Positions 52,801 to 58,819 of a stretch of 64,000 nucleotides of DNA are shown in pieces (the stretch's first letter is position 1; the number at the start of each line of letters is the position of its first letter). Made by a program: the position numbers and the translations under genes. The stretch covers positions 23,562,501 to 23,626,500 of the forward strand of contig NC_081413.1 of NCBI RefSeq assembly GCF_030272615.1. Reading direction: 5' to 3'. The notes under the pieces are model-generated. The model made no database searches. It was not told where the DNA came from and saw only the letters and a list, made by a program, of their open reading frames with translations. Source of the DNA: Cryptomeria japonica. Lineage: Eukaryota; Streptophyta; Pinopsida; Cupressales; Cupressaceae.

Positions 52801-55800
52801 TCATCTAGGCATTTAAATGGCATTTTTAACCGGAGTTTTGAGTTTATTTTCACTTGATCTCTAGGAGGAAAGTGCTATTAGGACCTTTTCACCCTGGACC
52901 CTCAGAGAGGGTCAGGAGCGATTTTTCAATTTTGCTCTTAATCCTTCATCTTTTGGATTCCAAATTGCTTCCAAGACATTCCAACTAGGTCTTCTCACTG
53001 ACTCGCAAACTTGGTTTTATCAAATTTTGAGGAAAAAGTATGATTTTGAAGTTTCTCGCCCTGGACCCTTAGCAAAGGTCAGGAGCGATTTTTTATTTTG
53101 TGACTAAAATCCTCAATTTTCAAAGGCAATATAATATTCATCAAGTTTCTTGGGGTCCTTTTGCCTTATCTCATCCTTGCCTTAGCACAATTTTGAAGAA
53201 AAGTTGTAGTTTTTTGCAAAAATCGCTATGGGCCTTCAGTGAGGGTCAGGAGCGATTTTGCAAGTCCAAGCTTGTCTATGCCTTGTTGTTTCTCCAAATT
53301 ATCTTCAACGGGTAGAACACACCCTCTTTCATTTATTTCAATCACAAAACTTATTTTGTCCTTGCAAGAAAATTGTATTTTTGAGAATCTAGCTCCGGAC
53401 CTTCAGTGAGGGTCAGGAGCGCTTTTGCAAATTTAAACAATTTTCTCTCACCTTTCCCTTTGAACTCACCTTGATAGGGAAGAACTTTCCTTGTTTCACG
53501 CTATGAATATATCTTCATGTCCAACAAGTGATAAAATAATGTGCTTTTAAGAAAATCGCCTTGGGCATTTAGTGAGGGTCCGGAGCGATTTTCGCTGTGG
53601 GCCTTCAATGAGGGTCAGGAGCGATTTTTTTGTTTTTGGGTTGATTTCCTCTTTTGATGATCATCCAAATTATATTCAATGGGTAGAACACGCTTTCCTT
53701 GATCCCTTCCAATCATAAAATCACTTTGATCTTGCAAGAATAATGCAAATTTGAAAATCTAGCTTCGGACCTTCAATGAGGGTCAAGAGCGATTTTTGCT
53801 ACCTTGATCAAACTGCTTCATTTTTCATCTCGAAATTTCTTTGCTAAGGAAGATGTTATCTTGCTTCATGCTATGAATAAATTCTCATGTCCAAGAAAGG
53901 TCACAAGATGGTGCATATAAAGAAAATCGCTCTGGTCCTTCAGTGAGGGTCCGGAGCGATTTTTGTCTTTGTTGCCCAAAATTCACCATTTTTCAAACTT
54001 TCAAACTTTCAAATGCATCCAGTAACGTCCAATCTTCTCTCCGGAAAACCCTGCACAAAACAAGTTAGCCAAAATTAGCGAGAAATAAATTTGAACAACA
54101 TTTTCGCCCTGGACCTTCAGCAAGGGTCAGGAGCGAAATTTACAATCTAGGCTAAATTGCTCAATCTTTTAGTTTCAAACCACTTCACAGGGCAAGGTAA
54201 GATCATTTTCAAGGCCAGGAACAAGGTTTCAAATTCAAGCGTGTTGGCATATGATGTCTACAATGAATTTCGCTCTGGACCCTCAGCAAGGGTCAGGAGC
54301 GAAATTGACTTCCTTGGCCAAAATTCATAATTTTCTTCAAGGTGTTCAATCAATTCCAAAGTCCAAACAAAATGCTTTGCAAATCAAAATTTGGTCGAAT
54401 AAGACCAGGAATGAGTCCTAGGTTGATTTTCGCCTTGGACCCTCTGGAAGGGTCAGGGGCGAGATTCGCTTTGGACCTCCTGAGAGGGTCAGGAACGAAA
54501 TCCGACTTTTTTGAACTCTCCGACAGGATAATTTTATGGAATATAACATTGAATTATAAGTGACATTCTTATACTTTAAGTTATATTCCATATATACTTT
54601 CAGGATGTTTGAGAGTGGTTTCAGACCTCCAGGAGCCATATTGCAAAATCTAGTTTTTGGAGGTTTTTCAGTTTTCAGACTTGGTCAAATTTCAGGATCA
54701 GGACTTTCAGACTTAGCCAAATTTCAGGATCAGGACTTTCTCAAGCCGGACTTGCTATCCATGTGATCCCCTTGGCGACACTCAAAAATGCAAAGGCTAA
54801 CGGACAAAACCCTAAAAGACCTAGAAAACAAACCCTAAAAAGAAAAAAGCAAGGGTCCCCATTTGCAATGGGGCGATGTGTGAAAACCTCACAACAGGTA
54901 TACAGCCAATGCATGAAAATTGTGCTAACAGTTAGAAGCATTGTACAAAACAGCCTGACTAGTCACTATAATATGCAAATCCACCAACCCAGCAAGGTTC
55001 ATCCTCGAGCATTATAGAATACTTCCCAACATCTGATTTGGTTATGCTACATTCTAGCTTTATTCTCTTACAATGGATTAATTCATTCTACATAACGTCA
55101 TTACACTTCAAAAAATTGTGATTCTAGCATAAACACACAGTAAGGTATGTGTTTTTCCTTTTATTTCAGTTTTTATTTATTAGATAAACAGTTTATGTTT
55201 ATTGTTGTGGGCTTGCAACTTTATATATATTGCTGTTCTTGTCGGTTCCAATGACTTTGAATTTGACACGCAACAACAGTAGAATGGCATTGTTGGTGGG
55301 TGTGATTCATTGTCAGTCCAGTGTATTCTTTCTTCCCATCATTCAAAACATTCAAATGCAAAAACAATTCTAATGACTCTTGTTCGGTAGATATTTTCAC
55401 TATATACTAAACTGGCATTGGGTACTGCCAACAGAAGCTAGTTGAAGCAGACTGTGTTGCATAGAGCTTTTGTGATGACTGGGATTAATACAACTAGGGA
55501 TTATACGTTCAGCTTCTTTTGAATTGACTAATACATAGTGACATCCCTTTCAGCTGAGGTAACATAAACATCAACAGTTCAACCTGTTTAGAAGTATGGC
55601 ATCTGAATGTGAGGTTGGGGGATCAATTCAATGGCTCCCATATTACTGCTTGGGTTAAAGATTTAGGCATCTAAAATAGATCTGTCCAAAACTACAGAAA
55701 ATGAATTAACCTCTAAAAAAAAGAAGTTGATTTTCCACTATTTTTCTACTCAATGTTGCAAGTTTGCCACAACTGACAATTCAATTTTCATTCCAAAGAG

Positions 55801-56287
55801 TGGCAGGAGATTAAGGAAGAAGATCATAGCATTATATATATGGTGATTGTAAGAAAAACAAATCAACCCATGTGCTTCTCAGTTATTATGATTTCTTTTA
55901 TAAGCTGCACCTTTCCTTATTAATCGATAGGTAAACCTTCATACTGATCACTTGCATGCCAATTTGAAAAACACAAAACTCTTACTTTTGTTAAAGATTA
56001 GTGTTCATACATATACATACTTTATTTGGATCATATGACCATATAACTAACAGAAGATCAACAAGTAGCTTACTATCTGCACCACCAAGCTGAGCAATTG
56101 CCTCCACAAATCGGTCATGTAATTCAGGTGTCCAGCGTAATCGTTGTTTTGCTGATGCACTACCTCCAGACGTAGCTGGACTACCAGTTGAACTAGAAGG
56201 AACCACTAGTGGGCCTGCACTCCGTTGTTCAGGTGTATGGAGCCTTTGAGGAACAAGGCTAGACATAAACTTCTTCGCTTGAAACAT
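8810..56287 (-). CDS. PHL7: MYB-CC (GARP) transcription factor, PHR1-LIKE 7 type, 5' part of gene
   Basis: Five exons (56074-56287, 39807-39883, 39652-39691, 39490-39547, 8810-8879) join in phase through GT-AG introns to exactly 153 codons. The start is the ATG at 56287, chosen because MFQAKKF..SLVPQ resembles the N-terminus of PHL proteins. Residues 47-104 form the GARP/MYB DNA-binding domain: [14 protein letters not shown], then [15 protein letters not shown], then [15 protein letters not shown]. Residues 132-153 open the MYB-CC coiled coil ([19 protein letters not shown]). Family members are nuclear, dimerise through the coiled coil and bind the P1BS phosphate-response element (GNATATNC). 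The wording is nearer to PHL7 than to PHR1, PHL2/3 or MYR1. Introns are 16,190, 115, 104 and 30,610 bp; the two large ones hold most elements in this window. The last exons (normally QRQLQLRIEAQGKYL onward) were not found and probably lie left of position 1. No stop or frameshift is seen, so the gene looks functional. Confidence 0.93.
8880..9985. other. Intron sequence left of the nested hAT, unassigned
   Basis: No gene recognised. About 9460-9580 has a locally higher GC content and an open stretch, but no convincing family match. It may be part of the hAT relic that continues at 9986. Confidence 0.35.
9986..10027 (+). pseudogene. hAT transposase relic 1, fragment before the chromovirus
   Basis: Short plus-strand coding relic ending at the TAATC target duplication. 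Read through to 18833 it joins the frame that gives [13 protein letters not shown], which is why I assign it to the same gene. The segment is preceded by an acceptor-like TTTAGCAG. Its frame is not certain. Confidence 0.4.
10028..11988 (-). repeat. 3' LTR of chromovirus
   Basis: 1961 bp. It contains four degenerate about-42-bp units around 10338-10502 (CACTCTACCGCATATTTCAG then CGGGAGGAC). The pol frame runs about 22 bases into this LTR before stopping at 11967. Confidence 0.95.
11967..12689 (-). pseudogene. Chromovirus integrase C-terminus and chromodomain
   Basis: About 240 codons in the same frame as the integrase core, separated by a TAG at 12702-12704. The start encodes the end of the integrase core ([20 protein letters not shown]). 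The middle matches the integrase C-terminal region ([30 protein letters not shown]). Residues about 185-215 form a chromodomain ([18 protein letters not shown]), which in chromoviruses directs integration to heterochromatin. The last residues are encoded by the PPT and the LTR edge. Confidence 0.9.
12702..13544 (-). pseudogene. Chromovirus RNase H end and integrase core
   Basis: Begins with the end of RNase H ([17 protein letters not shown]). The integrase zinc-binding region follows ([14 protein letters not shown]), then the catalytic core with its acidic residues in [20 protein letters not shown] and [12 protein letters not shown]. The frame is continuous with the RT segment except for TAG at 13551-13553, and it ends at TAG 12702-12704. 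Confidence 0.93.
13551..14876 (-). pseudogene. Chromovirus reverse transcriptase and RNase H
   Basis: RT with the polymerase box FFDD (14226-14237), the form usual in plant chromoviruses, plus [14 protein letters not shown] and [13 protein letters not shown]. RNase H follows with [14 protein letters not shown] and [10 protein letters not shown]. The segment shares its frame with gag-protease across a TAG at 14895-14897 and stops at TAG 13551-13553. Confidence 0.95.
14895..16295 (-). pseudogene. Chromovirus gag C-terminal part and protease
   Basis: Capsid region ([32 protein letters not shown]), a zinc-knuckle region [14 protein letters not shown], an acidic linker, then an aspartic protease with active-site [15 protein letters not shown]. 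It overlaps the preceding gag segment by four bases (ATGA) in another frame. A one-base indel in about 16296-16320 is the likely cause, because the frame stays readable upstream of the ATG. Confidence 0.92.
16292..16807 (-). pseudogene. Chromovirus gag N-terminal part
   Basis: Starts at an ATG (16807) about 60 bases downstream of the PBS. It is rich in charged residues, then Asn/Gly/Ser (a run near codons 120-135), and stops early through a frameshift at its junction with the rest of gag. Confidence 0.8.
16868..18827 (-). repeat. 5' LTR of chromovirus
   Basis: 1960 bp, nearly identical to 10028-11988. It is followed, in element sense, by the PBS ending at 16855. Confidence 0.95.
18833..19089 (+). 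pseudogene. hAT transposase relic 1, middle fragment
   Basis: Plus-strand reading gives [20 protein letters not shown], then [24 protein letters not shown]. After a frameshift at about 18980 it continues [11 protein letters not shown] and [20 protein letters not shown]. This is the central part of plant hAT transposases (W-x-x-W..KV..I..FW..), homologous to the complete hAT at 28094-32352 (compare [23 protein letters not shown] there). The fragment is bounded by the chromovirus on the left and the copia element on the right. Confidence 0.8.
19090..19948 (+). repeat. 5' LTR of copia element
   Basis: TATA-like CCATATAAATAAAG near 19328 and the U5-like CTGGGTTTTTC..GGTTTTCC stretch near 19772. 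Only a few dozen bases differ from 24028-24885. Confidence 0.92.
19949..22180 (+). other. Decayed 5' internal region of copia element
   Basis: This begins with the PBS. No gag, protease or integrase motif survives in any frame that I could recognise. Confidence 0.6.
22181..23130 (+). pseudogene. Copia reverse transcriptase and RNase H relic
   Basis: Frame-broken but ordered motifs: [20 protein letters not shown] (about 22198-22260), the catalytic YVDD box (22357-22368), [51 protein letters not shown] (about 22550-22810), and finally a VADVLTKSL motif (about 23070-23095) at the RNase H end. At least three frame changes separate these pieces. Confidence 0.9.
23180..23710 (+). repeat. Two minisatellites in the copia 3' region
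   Basis: Between RNase H and the 3' LTR lies a unit of about 65 bp (CCTCTGCGGGCAATGTAAGA then TGGTATTGTAATCTTCTCAG) repeated about four times at 23180-23430. It is followed by a roughly 45-55-bp unit built on CTATGCTTGTGTGCAAGATG at 23450-23700. Confidence 0.85.
24028..24885 (+). repeat. 3' LTR of copia element
   Basis: 858 bp copy of 19090-19948, preceded by the PPT and followed by the target duplication CAAAG. Confidence 0.92.
24886..25740 (+). pseudogene. hAT transposase relic 1, C-terminal part
   Basis: Reading resumes across the copia insertion with [20 protein letters not shown], then [20 protein letters not shown], the hAT dimerisation domain (W..HG..P.LQ.LA). After a stop and a frame change comes the acidic tail [33 protein letters not shown]. 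The tail resembles the end of the hAT at 29330 in position. The gene is dead: it has frame changes, stops and two large insertions. Confidence 0.82.
25741..26030 (+). other. 3' end of hAT relic 1
   Basis: The sequence from the stop codon to about 25980 is similar to 47060-47340 (GACACTTGACATTATTATTT, CAAATATGTATATATTTCTG, and a pyrrolic CCAACCC-rich end). The two are 3' ends of the same hAT family. The terminal inverted repeat could not be fixed. Confidence 0.6.
26031..26154. repeat. Tandem duplication copy 1 around a solo LTR
   Basis: About 120 bp (GTGCTATCTTATTAATATGG through GCATTAAATAGTGCACT), repeated at 26649-26770. The last five bases GTGCT are the left target duplication of the LTR. 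Confidence 0.85.
26155..26648 (+). mobile_element. Solo LTR, copia-like, 494 bp
   Basis: Starts TGTTAGTATAGG and ends AAATCCACA, with perfect target duplication GTGCT at 26150-26154 and 26649-26653. A TATA-like CTTATATAATC near 26483 precedes a stretch that resembles an R region (CTCTCCCTGTAATGGGGAGA). Confidence 0.88.
26649..26770. repeat. Tandem duplication copy 2
   Basis: Copy of 26031-26150 with scattered substitutions and a short deletion near 26690. Confidence 0.85.
26771..28009. other. AT-rich intron stretch, unassigned
   Basis: No domain or terminal repeat recognised. Confidence 0.4.
28010..28093 (+). pseudogene. hAT transposase relic 2, N-terminal fragment
   Basis: Plus-strand reading ends IRDVQLCPN, the end of a BED-type zinc finger as in many plant hAT transposases. 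The last eight bases, GTCCTAAT, are the target duplication of the hAT element that follows, and reading resumes at 32353. Confidence 0.7.
28151..28951 (-). mobile_element. Solo LTR nested in hAT, with AT microsatellite
   Basis: 801 bp between target duplications CCAAG (28146-28150, 28952-28956). On the minus strand it starts CGTTGA, one transition from TGTTGA, and ends TTTAACA. Its U5-like GCTGGGTTTTTC..GGTTTTCCCAGGGTAA stretch parallels that of the copia LTR at 19090, so I read it as a copia-type LTR in minus orientation. Confidence 0.85.
28722..28802. repeat. (AT)n microsatellite
   Basis: About 40 uninterrupted AT dinucleotides inside the solo LTR. Confidence 0.97.
29330..31615 (-). pseudogene. 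hAT transposase (BED finger, DUF659, dimerisation tail)
   Basis: ATG at 31615 ([15 protein letters not shown]) with an acidic N-terminus, then a BED-type zinc finger [17 protein letters not shown]. The DUF659-type core follows with [20 protein letters not shown] and [12 protein letters not shown], a helical middle, and the C-terminal hAT dimerisation block ([20 protein letters not shown]). In-frame stops are TAG 31115-31117, TAG 31010-31012, TGA 30473-30475 and TAG 30183-30185. Frame changes lie near 30400-30470 and near 29680. These lesions make it non-functional, although the ends of the element are well preserved. It would have catalysed cut-and-paste transposition. Confidence 0.9.
32353..32528 (+). 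pseudogene. hAT transposase relic 2, continuation
   Basis: Reading across the hAT insertion gives [20 protein letters not shown], then, past a stop, [17 protein letters not shown]. This is the linker that follows the BED finger in hAT proteins. It is cut off by the small LTR element at 32529. Confidence 0.75.
32529..33869 (-). mobile_element. Small LTR element with a gag zinc-knuckle remnant
   Basis: Direct repeats 32529-32745 and 33646-33869 (about 220 bp) flank 900 bp. On the minus strand a PBS-like TTATCAGAGTGGGG follows the first LTR and a PPT AAGGGAGGG precedes the second. LTRs run TATTAAAA..CATTTCA, so the first dinucleotide is TA rather than TG in both copies. Flanks CTACT and CTAAT agree at four of five bases. 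No pol is present. At about 32870-32930 the minus strand reads [14 protein letters not shown], a retroviral CCHC zinc-knuckle with one extra residue. It resembles TR-GAG or TRIM-type non-autonomous elements. Confidence 0.8.
33870..34443. other. Unassigned intron stretch
   Basis: No recognisable gene or repeat. It could continue hAT relic 2, but no motif shows this. Confidence 0.35.
34444..34973 (+). repeat. 5' LTR of non-autonomous copia-like element
   Basis: Contains TATA-like CTCTATATATTTG near 34692 followed by a CTCTCTCT tract near 34755. Matching open frames here and at 39020 are only the duplicated LTR. Confidence 0.9.
34974..37161 (+). other. Internal region of the copia-like element, left of the nested LTR
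   Basis: AT-rich with long T runs and no coding motif in either strand. Confidence 0.6.
37162..38246. mobile_element. Solo gypsy LTR, 1085 bp
   Basis: Starts TGTAATGTACCC and ends GGGGACATTACA, bounded by perfect target duplication CAATA (37157-37161, 38247-38251). Its ends resemble those of the chromovirus LTR at 10028 (TGTAATATCCC..GGGGACATTACA), so it belongs to a related gypsy lineage. Confidence 0.88.
38933..39452 (+). repeat. 3' LTR of non-autonomous copia-like element
   Basis: Copy of 34444-34973. It ends only 38 bases from PHL exon 4, so the insertion nearly touches the exon's donor side. Confidence 0.9.
39490..39547 (-). CDS. PHL7: PHL exon 4: linker
   Basis: 58 bp. Acceptor CACATTACAG, residues completing G111 then [18 protein letters not shown], and donor GTAAGT after TC of a split Ser codon. 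The missing base of that codon is supplied by exon 5, 30.6 kb away. Confidence 0.92.
39652..39691 (-). CDS. PHL7: PHL exon 3: end of MYB domain
   Basis: 40 bp. Acceptor GATCTTCAG, codons [13 protein letters not shown] plus one base, donor GTAAAC. This completes the SHLQKYR signature begun in exon 2. Confidence 0.93.
39807..39883 (-). CDS. PHL7: PHL exon 2: DNA-binding helix of GARP/MYB domain
   Basis: 77 bp, the size usual for this exon in MYB-CC genes. Acceptor TTTTTGTAG; the first two bases complete an Arg codon split from exon 1, then [23 protein letters not shown]. It ends in phase 0 before donor GTTCAT. Confidence 0.95.
39884..40806. other. Intron 1 of PHL, right of exon 2, unassigned
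   Basis: No recognisable gene or repeat. Confidence 0.4.
40807..42010 (+). pseudogene. Ty3/gypsy pol relic (RT and integrase)
   Basis: Plus-strand fragments in pol order: [16 protein letters not shown] and [12 protein letters not shown] (start of RT, about 40880-41005), [20 protein letters not shown] and [18 protein letters not shown] (RT core, about 41266-41415), HKLMVKL and [13 protein letters not shown] (integrase, about 41430-41530), and a late integrase C-terminal block (about 41700-41990). RT and integrase are joined with RNase H missing, and frames are broken throughout. Confidence 0.75.
42011..42358. other. Stretch between gypsy pol relic and LTR
   Basis: Presumably the eroded 3' end of the same gypsy element. 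No motif is seen. Confidence 0.35.
42359..42874 (+). repeat. Gypsy-type LTR, 516 bp
   Basis: Starts TGTAACATCCC and ends TGATGTTACA, the same style as the other two gypsy LTRs here. It lies in the expected place for the 3' LTR of the pol relic at 40807. Flanks AATCT and GGATA do not match, consistent with its being one end of a larger element whose 5' LTR is lost. Confidence 0.6.
42930..43381 (+). pseudogene. LINE endonuclease, first part
   Basis: Reads [13 protein letters not shown], then after a frame change [43 protein letters not shown] and [10 protein letters not shown]. This is the order of the APE-type endonuclease of L1 elements, with GGDFN and the TWTNRR block conserved. The N-terminal portion is missing. 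Confidence 0.85.
43382..44635 (+). mobile_element. Solo LTR, 1254 bp, inside LINE endonuclease
   Basis: Starts TGTTGTCATTTTATGACA and ends TTTTGTGATAACA. Flanks GGGAC (43377-43381) and AGGAC (44636-44640) agree at four of five bases, and the endonuclease resumes exactly at the right flank. A TATA-like CTATATAAAGG lies at about 43977 and polyadenylation-like AATTAATTGAAATC near 44105. A 57-bp unit (CTTCTTTCCGGCTGGCAACA then CTTCCGGATGGCGTGATCG) is repeated at about 43570 and 43631. Confidence 0.85.
44641..44760 (+). pseudogene. LINE endonuclease, C-terminal end
   Basis: [17 protein letters not shown] corresponds to the final SDH..P block of the endonuclease domain, immediately after the solo LTR. 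Confidence 0.7.
44822..45423 (+). pseudogene. LINE RNase H domain
   Basis: [20 protein letters not shown] and [11 protein letters not shown], then after a frame change [16 protein letters not shown] and [15 protein letters not shown]. These match the plant LINE RNase H with its D, E and D catalytic positions (NFD, AELEA, EGDS). It lies only about 100 bp after the endonuclease end, so the reverse transcriptase that should lie between has been deleted. Confidence 0.85.
45424..46640 (+). other. LINE 3' region with two short tandem duplications
   Basis: A unit of about 110 bp (GAGTGAATGACACGATGGAT start) occurs twice at about 45655-45765 and 45766-45876. A 33-bp unit (AATACAGGGAGCTACCCCAA) occurs twice at about 46550-46615. 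No further domain was recognised. Confidence 0.65.
46950..47345 (+). pseudogene. hAT relic 3: C-terminal tail and 3' end
   Basis: Reads [20 protein letters not shown], matching the acidic tail [17 protein letters not shown] of hAT relic 1, followed by the same 3' sequence as 25741-25985. It is a second, severed copy of that hAT family. Confidence 0.7.
47346..50281. other. Intron 1 stretch, unassigned
   Basis: No gene or clean terminal repeats. One short open frame at 48886-49098 has no recognisable family. The bases at 50277-50281 (GGTAT) are the target duplication of element B. Confidence 0.45.
50282..54896. mobile_element. Element B: 4.6-kb TG..CA element, relative of element A
   Basis: Starts TGTTGATGTG and ends CCTCACAACA, with perfect target duplication GGTAT (50277-50281, 54897-54901). 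It shares with element A its first hundreds of bases, the CCTAATTAGGGTTTGTTACA stretch (near 51219), and the final GGTCCCCATTTGCAAT..GGGCGATGTGTGA. Its middle is a different tandem array. On the minus strand there are two TATA-like sites (ACTATATAAGCCCC near 51150, CTCTATATATTGG near 52378), so its sense may be minus. No pol domain is present; a giant solo LTR is likely. Confidence 0.78.
52720..54510. repeat. Hairpin-bearing array of about 168-bp period in element B
   Basis: About 13 occurrences of CTGGACCCTCAGCAAGGGTC followed by AGGAGCGATTTT (variants TTCAGTGAGGGTC). GACCCT and AGGGTC can pair around a short loop. They lie near 52731, 52902, 53062, 53230, 53397, 53570, 53600, 53765, 53935, 54105, 54275, 54435 and 54470, mostly 160-171 bp apart. 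Inter-motif sequence also repeats at about 370-bp spacing, for example ATTCAATGGGTAGAACACG near 53675 versus 53306. Confidence 0.85.
54902..56073. other. Intron 1 of PHL, left of exon 1
   Basis: No gene or repeat recognised. It begins, in gene sense, with donor GTAAGC at 56073. Confidence 0.45.
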
Positions 56288-56312
56288 GATGTGAGAGATT
56301 TAGTGAGATCAC
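56074..56312 (-). CDS. PHL7: PHL exon 1 (first coding exon): N-terminus and start of MYB domain
   Basis: Acceptor TCTGTTTACAG places the exon start at 56312. The ATG is at 56287, leaving 25 bases of 5' UTR here, so at least one upstream non-coding exon is expected. It encodes MFQAKKF..SLVPQ, a Ser/Gly/Pro-rich linker, and [19 protein letters not shown], and ends one base into an Arg codon before donor GTAAGC. If the intron were retained, translation would end after 27 more codons. Confidence 0.93.
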
Positions 56313-58636
56313 CTGTAAACAGACATAATTTACCTGCATGTTTGACAAAGAAATCCTATTATATGACCGCAAAATAAATAACATTATATTTTGAACAAGA
56401 AAGATATTTAATATATTGAAACTCAAATCTCCAATAGTGGAAAGTGGCCTATGGCTAGAAATTTGCACGTATCTTATGGATTCAAAATTGTACTTGAGTA
56501 ATTTAGTACATGGAGAACCAATGTAGGCTCACAGGCAGACATGCAAATCCTAGGATGCTGCATTCTAATTGTTATAACAAAAGCAAAATTTTGTCAATTT
56601 TTTTTATAAAGGTATTTTAGCGATACAAAAACATAAGCACATAATTGTAGATTCATCTATTTTTCCACAAAACCTTCTCATGGTCACACATAACAAGGTC
56701 TGGCAGATTCAACAATTGAACTCCAGGAATTATCATCCTGATTTTTGGCATTCAATATAATATTTGAAAAGTTCACAAAGAAATAAAAGCATTATAAAGA
56801 ATCACTTGCTCTTTCTCTATTTGACATCAGGCTTTATAATTTATTGTATTGCTCAGCCAAATGTGAATCTGTACATTCGGCACACAAAAGAAGGATGCCA
56901 AACAACATTAGATTTCTACATAATGCCAATTCAAAAAAAGAAACAGCAACAAATGAGAATTCAGTGTAAAAGGCCACAAGAAGTTAAAGAATACTATAAG
57001 ATAATAATTGGCAAGTTTTTTGAATTTTCCAGTAAAACATGGCAAAATTGTAGGCCATGGTTATCCTTCCATTCTCTCACTCTTTATGATCCTTTTCACC
57101 AAAATGCAAATGACTCATATACATTGTACTATAAAGGATTAGAAACCCCACAAAAGCCAATCCAACCAAAACTCAATAGCTAAGAATGCAACAACTCAAT
57201 TCGAAAATTCGGGATTATACAGATTGTCTCAATCCATTTAAGGGAGCACGTGTTGGTCCTTGTTCACAAATACCTGCTTGTCAATTTTCTTCCTGTTGCA
57301 AAGTCATTTCTACAACATGCAGAAGAACTGCTATGCTTATTGAATTATCTAGGAAAGAAATCGTCCAGCTCACATGATTTTTCTAATTCAATGCCTCAAA
57401 CATTTAAGTTTTAACAGATTAGATGGTAATTATCACTGTAATATAGTTATATATACATTTAAGATAAGAGAAGTAACTATATGGCCAATTTAGTAATGGC
57501 CATAAACAACTTTGTCAAAGATACTGTTAAACTTATTCCAATATTTTGACAAACTAATATGTTTTGCTATTGTAATCTATCTGAGAAGATCTCTCAAGGT
57601 CCATGACTATAGTGTAAGCCAGTTCCCCCGATGTGTCTAGCTAATTTAATAACCATACAGTAAGAAATTTATTACTTTTCTCCTAGAGTGGTTCAATTTT
57701 CAAAAGCTAGACCTTGACAAAAAAAAATAACATTCTTATGGCCTTATAGCTGATTCTAGAAGCCCCTCATGATAAGAGTGCATTGATTTATCATTGCTAA
57801 ATTAAATTTACAGAGATGACTACCTAACTAAAATTAAATTTAGCTATAAACCATAGCATTTGTTATAAAGACATTCTGTAGAGGGGGATATTGCTTGGGT
57901 TTCACTTACACTAGTGGCCCCATAAAACGTTTAAGGGCCAAAACCCAATAAATTGGATAACCAGGATATCCAAATTAAAATGTGGACCAGTTATTTTTTT
58001 AACAGGAAATTATGAGCAGCGGAGTTAAGAAGCTTATAGCACCTGCTCAGATCTTTAGGGAGCATTTTCACAATTTTTTCCAGATAAATTTGCTAATGGT
58101 AGTTTTACTTTGAAGAGAAAGATCTAAAAAAGAAGTTTTCAGCAATAGAGATTTATACCTATCAAAATACGACCCACTTCACAGGGCCAATTGATTGACA
58201 TAGGTACTGCAAAGACATCTCATAGTATTCTGTTGAACATTAAGCCATACAAATACAATAACAGTTTAGATATAGAGGAATGAAATCCTCAGTAGGTGGG
58301 ATATGCTACTTACATTGCTTGTAATTGAATTATATGTACTCTAAAATAATTTCCAGAATTACCTAAAACCATATGTAAGTGCTGCTAAAAAAACAATTTG
58401 AACTAAACAATCTTCCAAAACAGAGCTGAAAAGTAATCCATGGTTGAAACAAAATCATTAACAGATTCATCTTGTGAAGCTCTGCCAAATATGAATTCCA
58501 TTTCTTTAATAGGTATCATTGCAAAGAGGCCATTGTAGGTGTCTATCAGTCTTAAATGGTTTATATTACTATATTAGTAAAAGATCAAGGCAAATATCAT
58601 TTTTTATGTCACAGCCAAGGCAAAGCACAAGTTGGT
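56313..58636. other. Upstream intron or 5' flank of PHL, unassigned
   Basis: AT-rich. No recognisable gene or terminal repeats. Confidence 0.4.
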
Positions 58637-58819
58637 TTAAAAGACCCCCTCCCCTTGGAAGCCCACAGGAGGATGCTTTTCATTTAGCTTATATATCATT
58701 AAAATTTTGCATCCGAGTTTTGATCTTGCAAGCAACTCGAGGATACACCAGGCCTTGTCAATCAACCTACACTTGGAGTACATCTTAGTCAAAATAGGAT
58801 TAACCCTGACACAAGTCAT
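58637..58819 (-). pseudogene. PPR-like coding fragment
   Basis: Reads ILTKMYSKCRLIDKAWCILE, similar to the NVLISMYSKCG..DAR wording of a pentatricopeptide repeat. Only one repeat is visible and the surroundings are non-coding, so it is a fragment if real. Chance similarity cannot be excluded. Confidence 0.35.
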
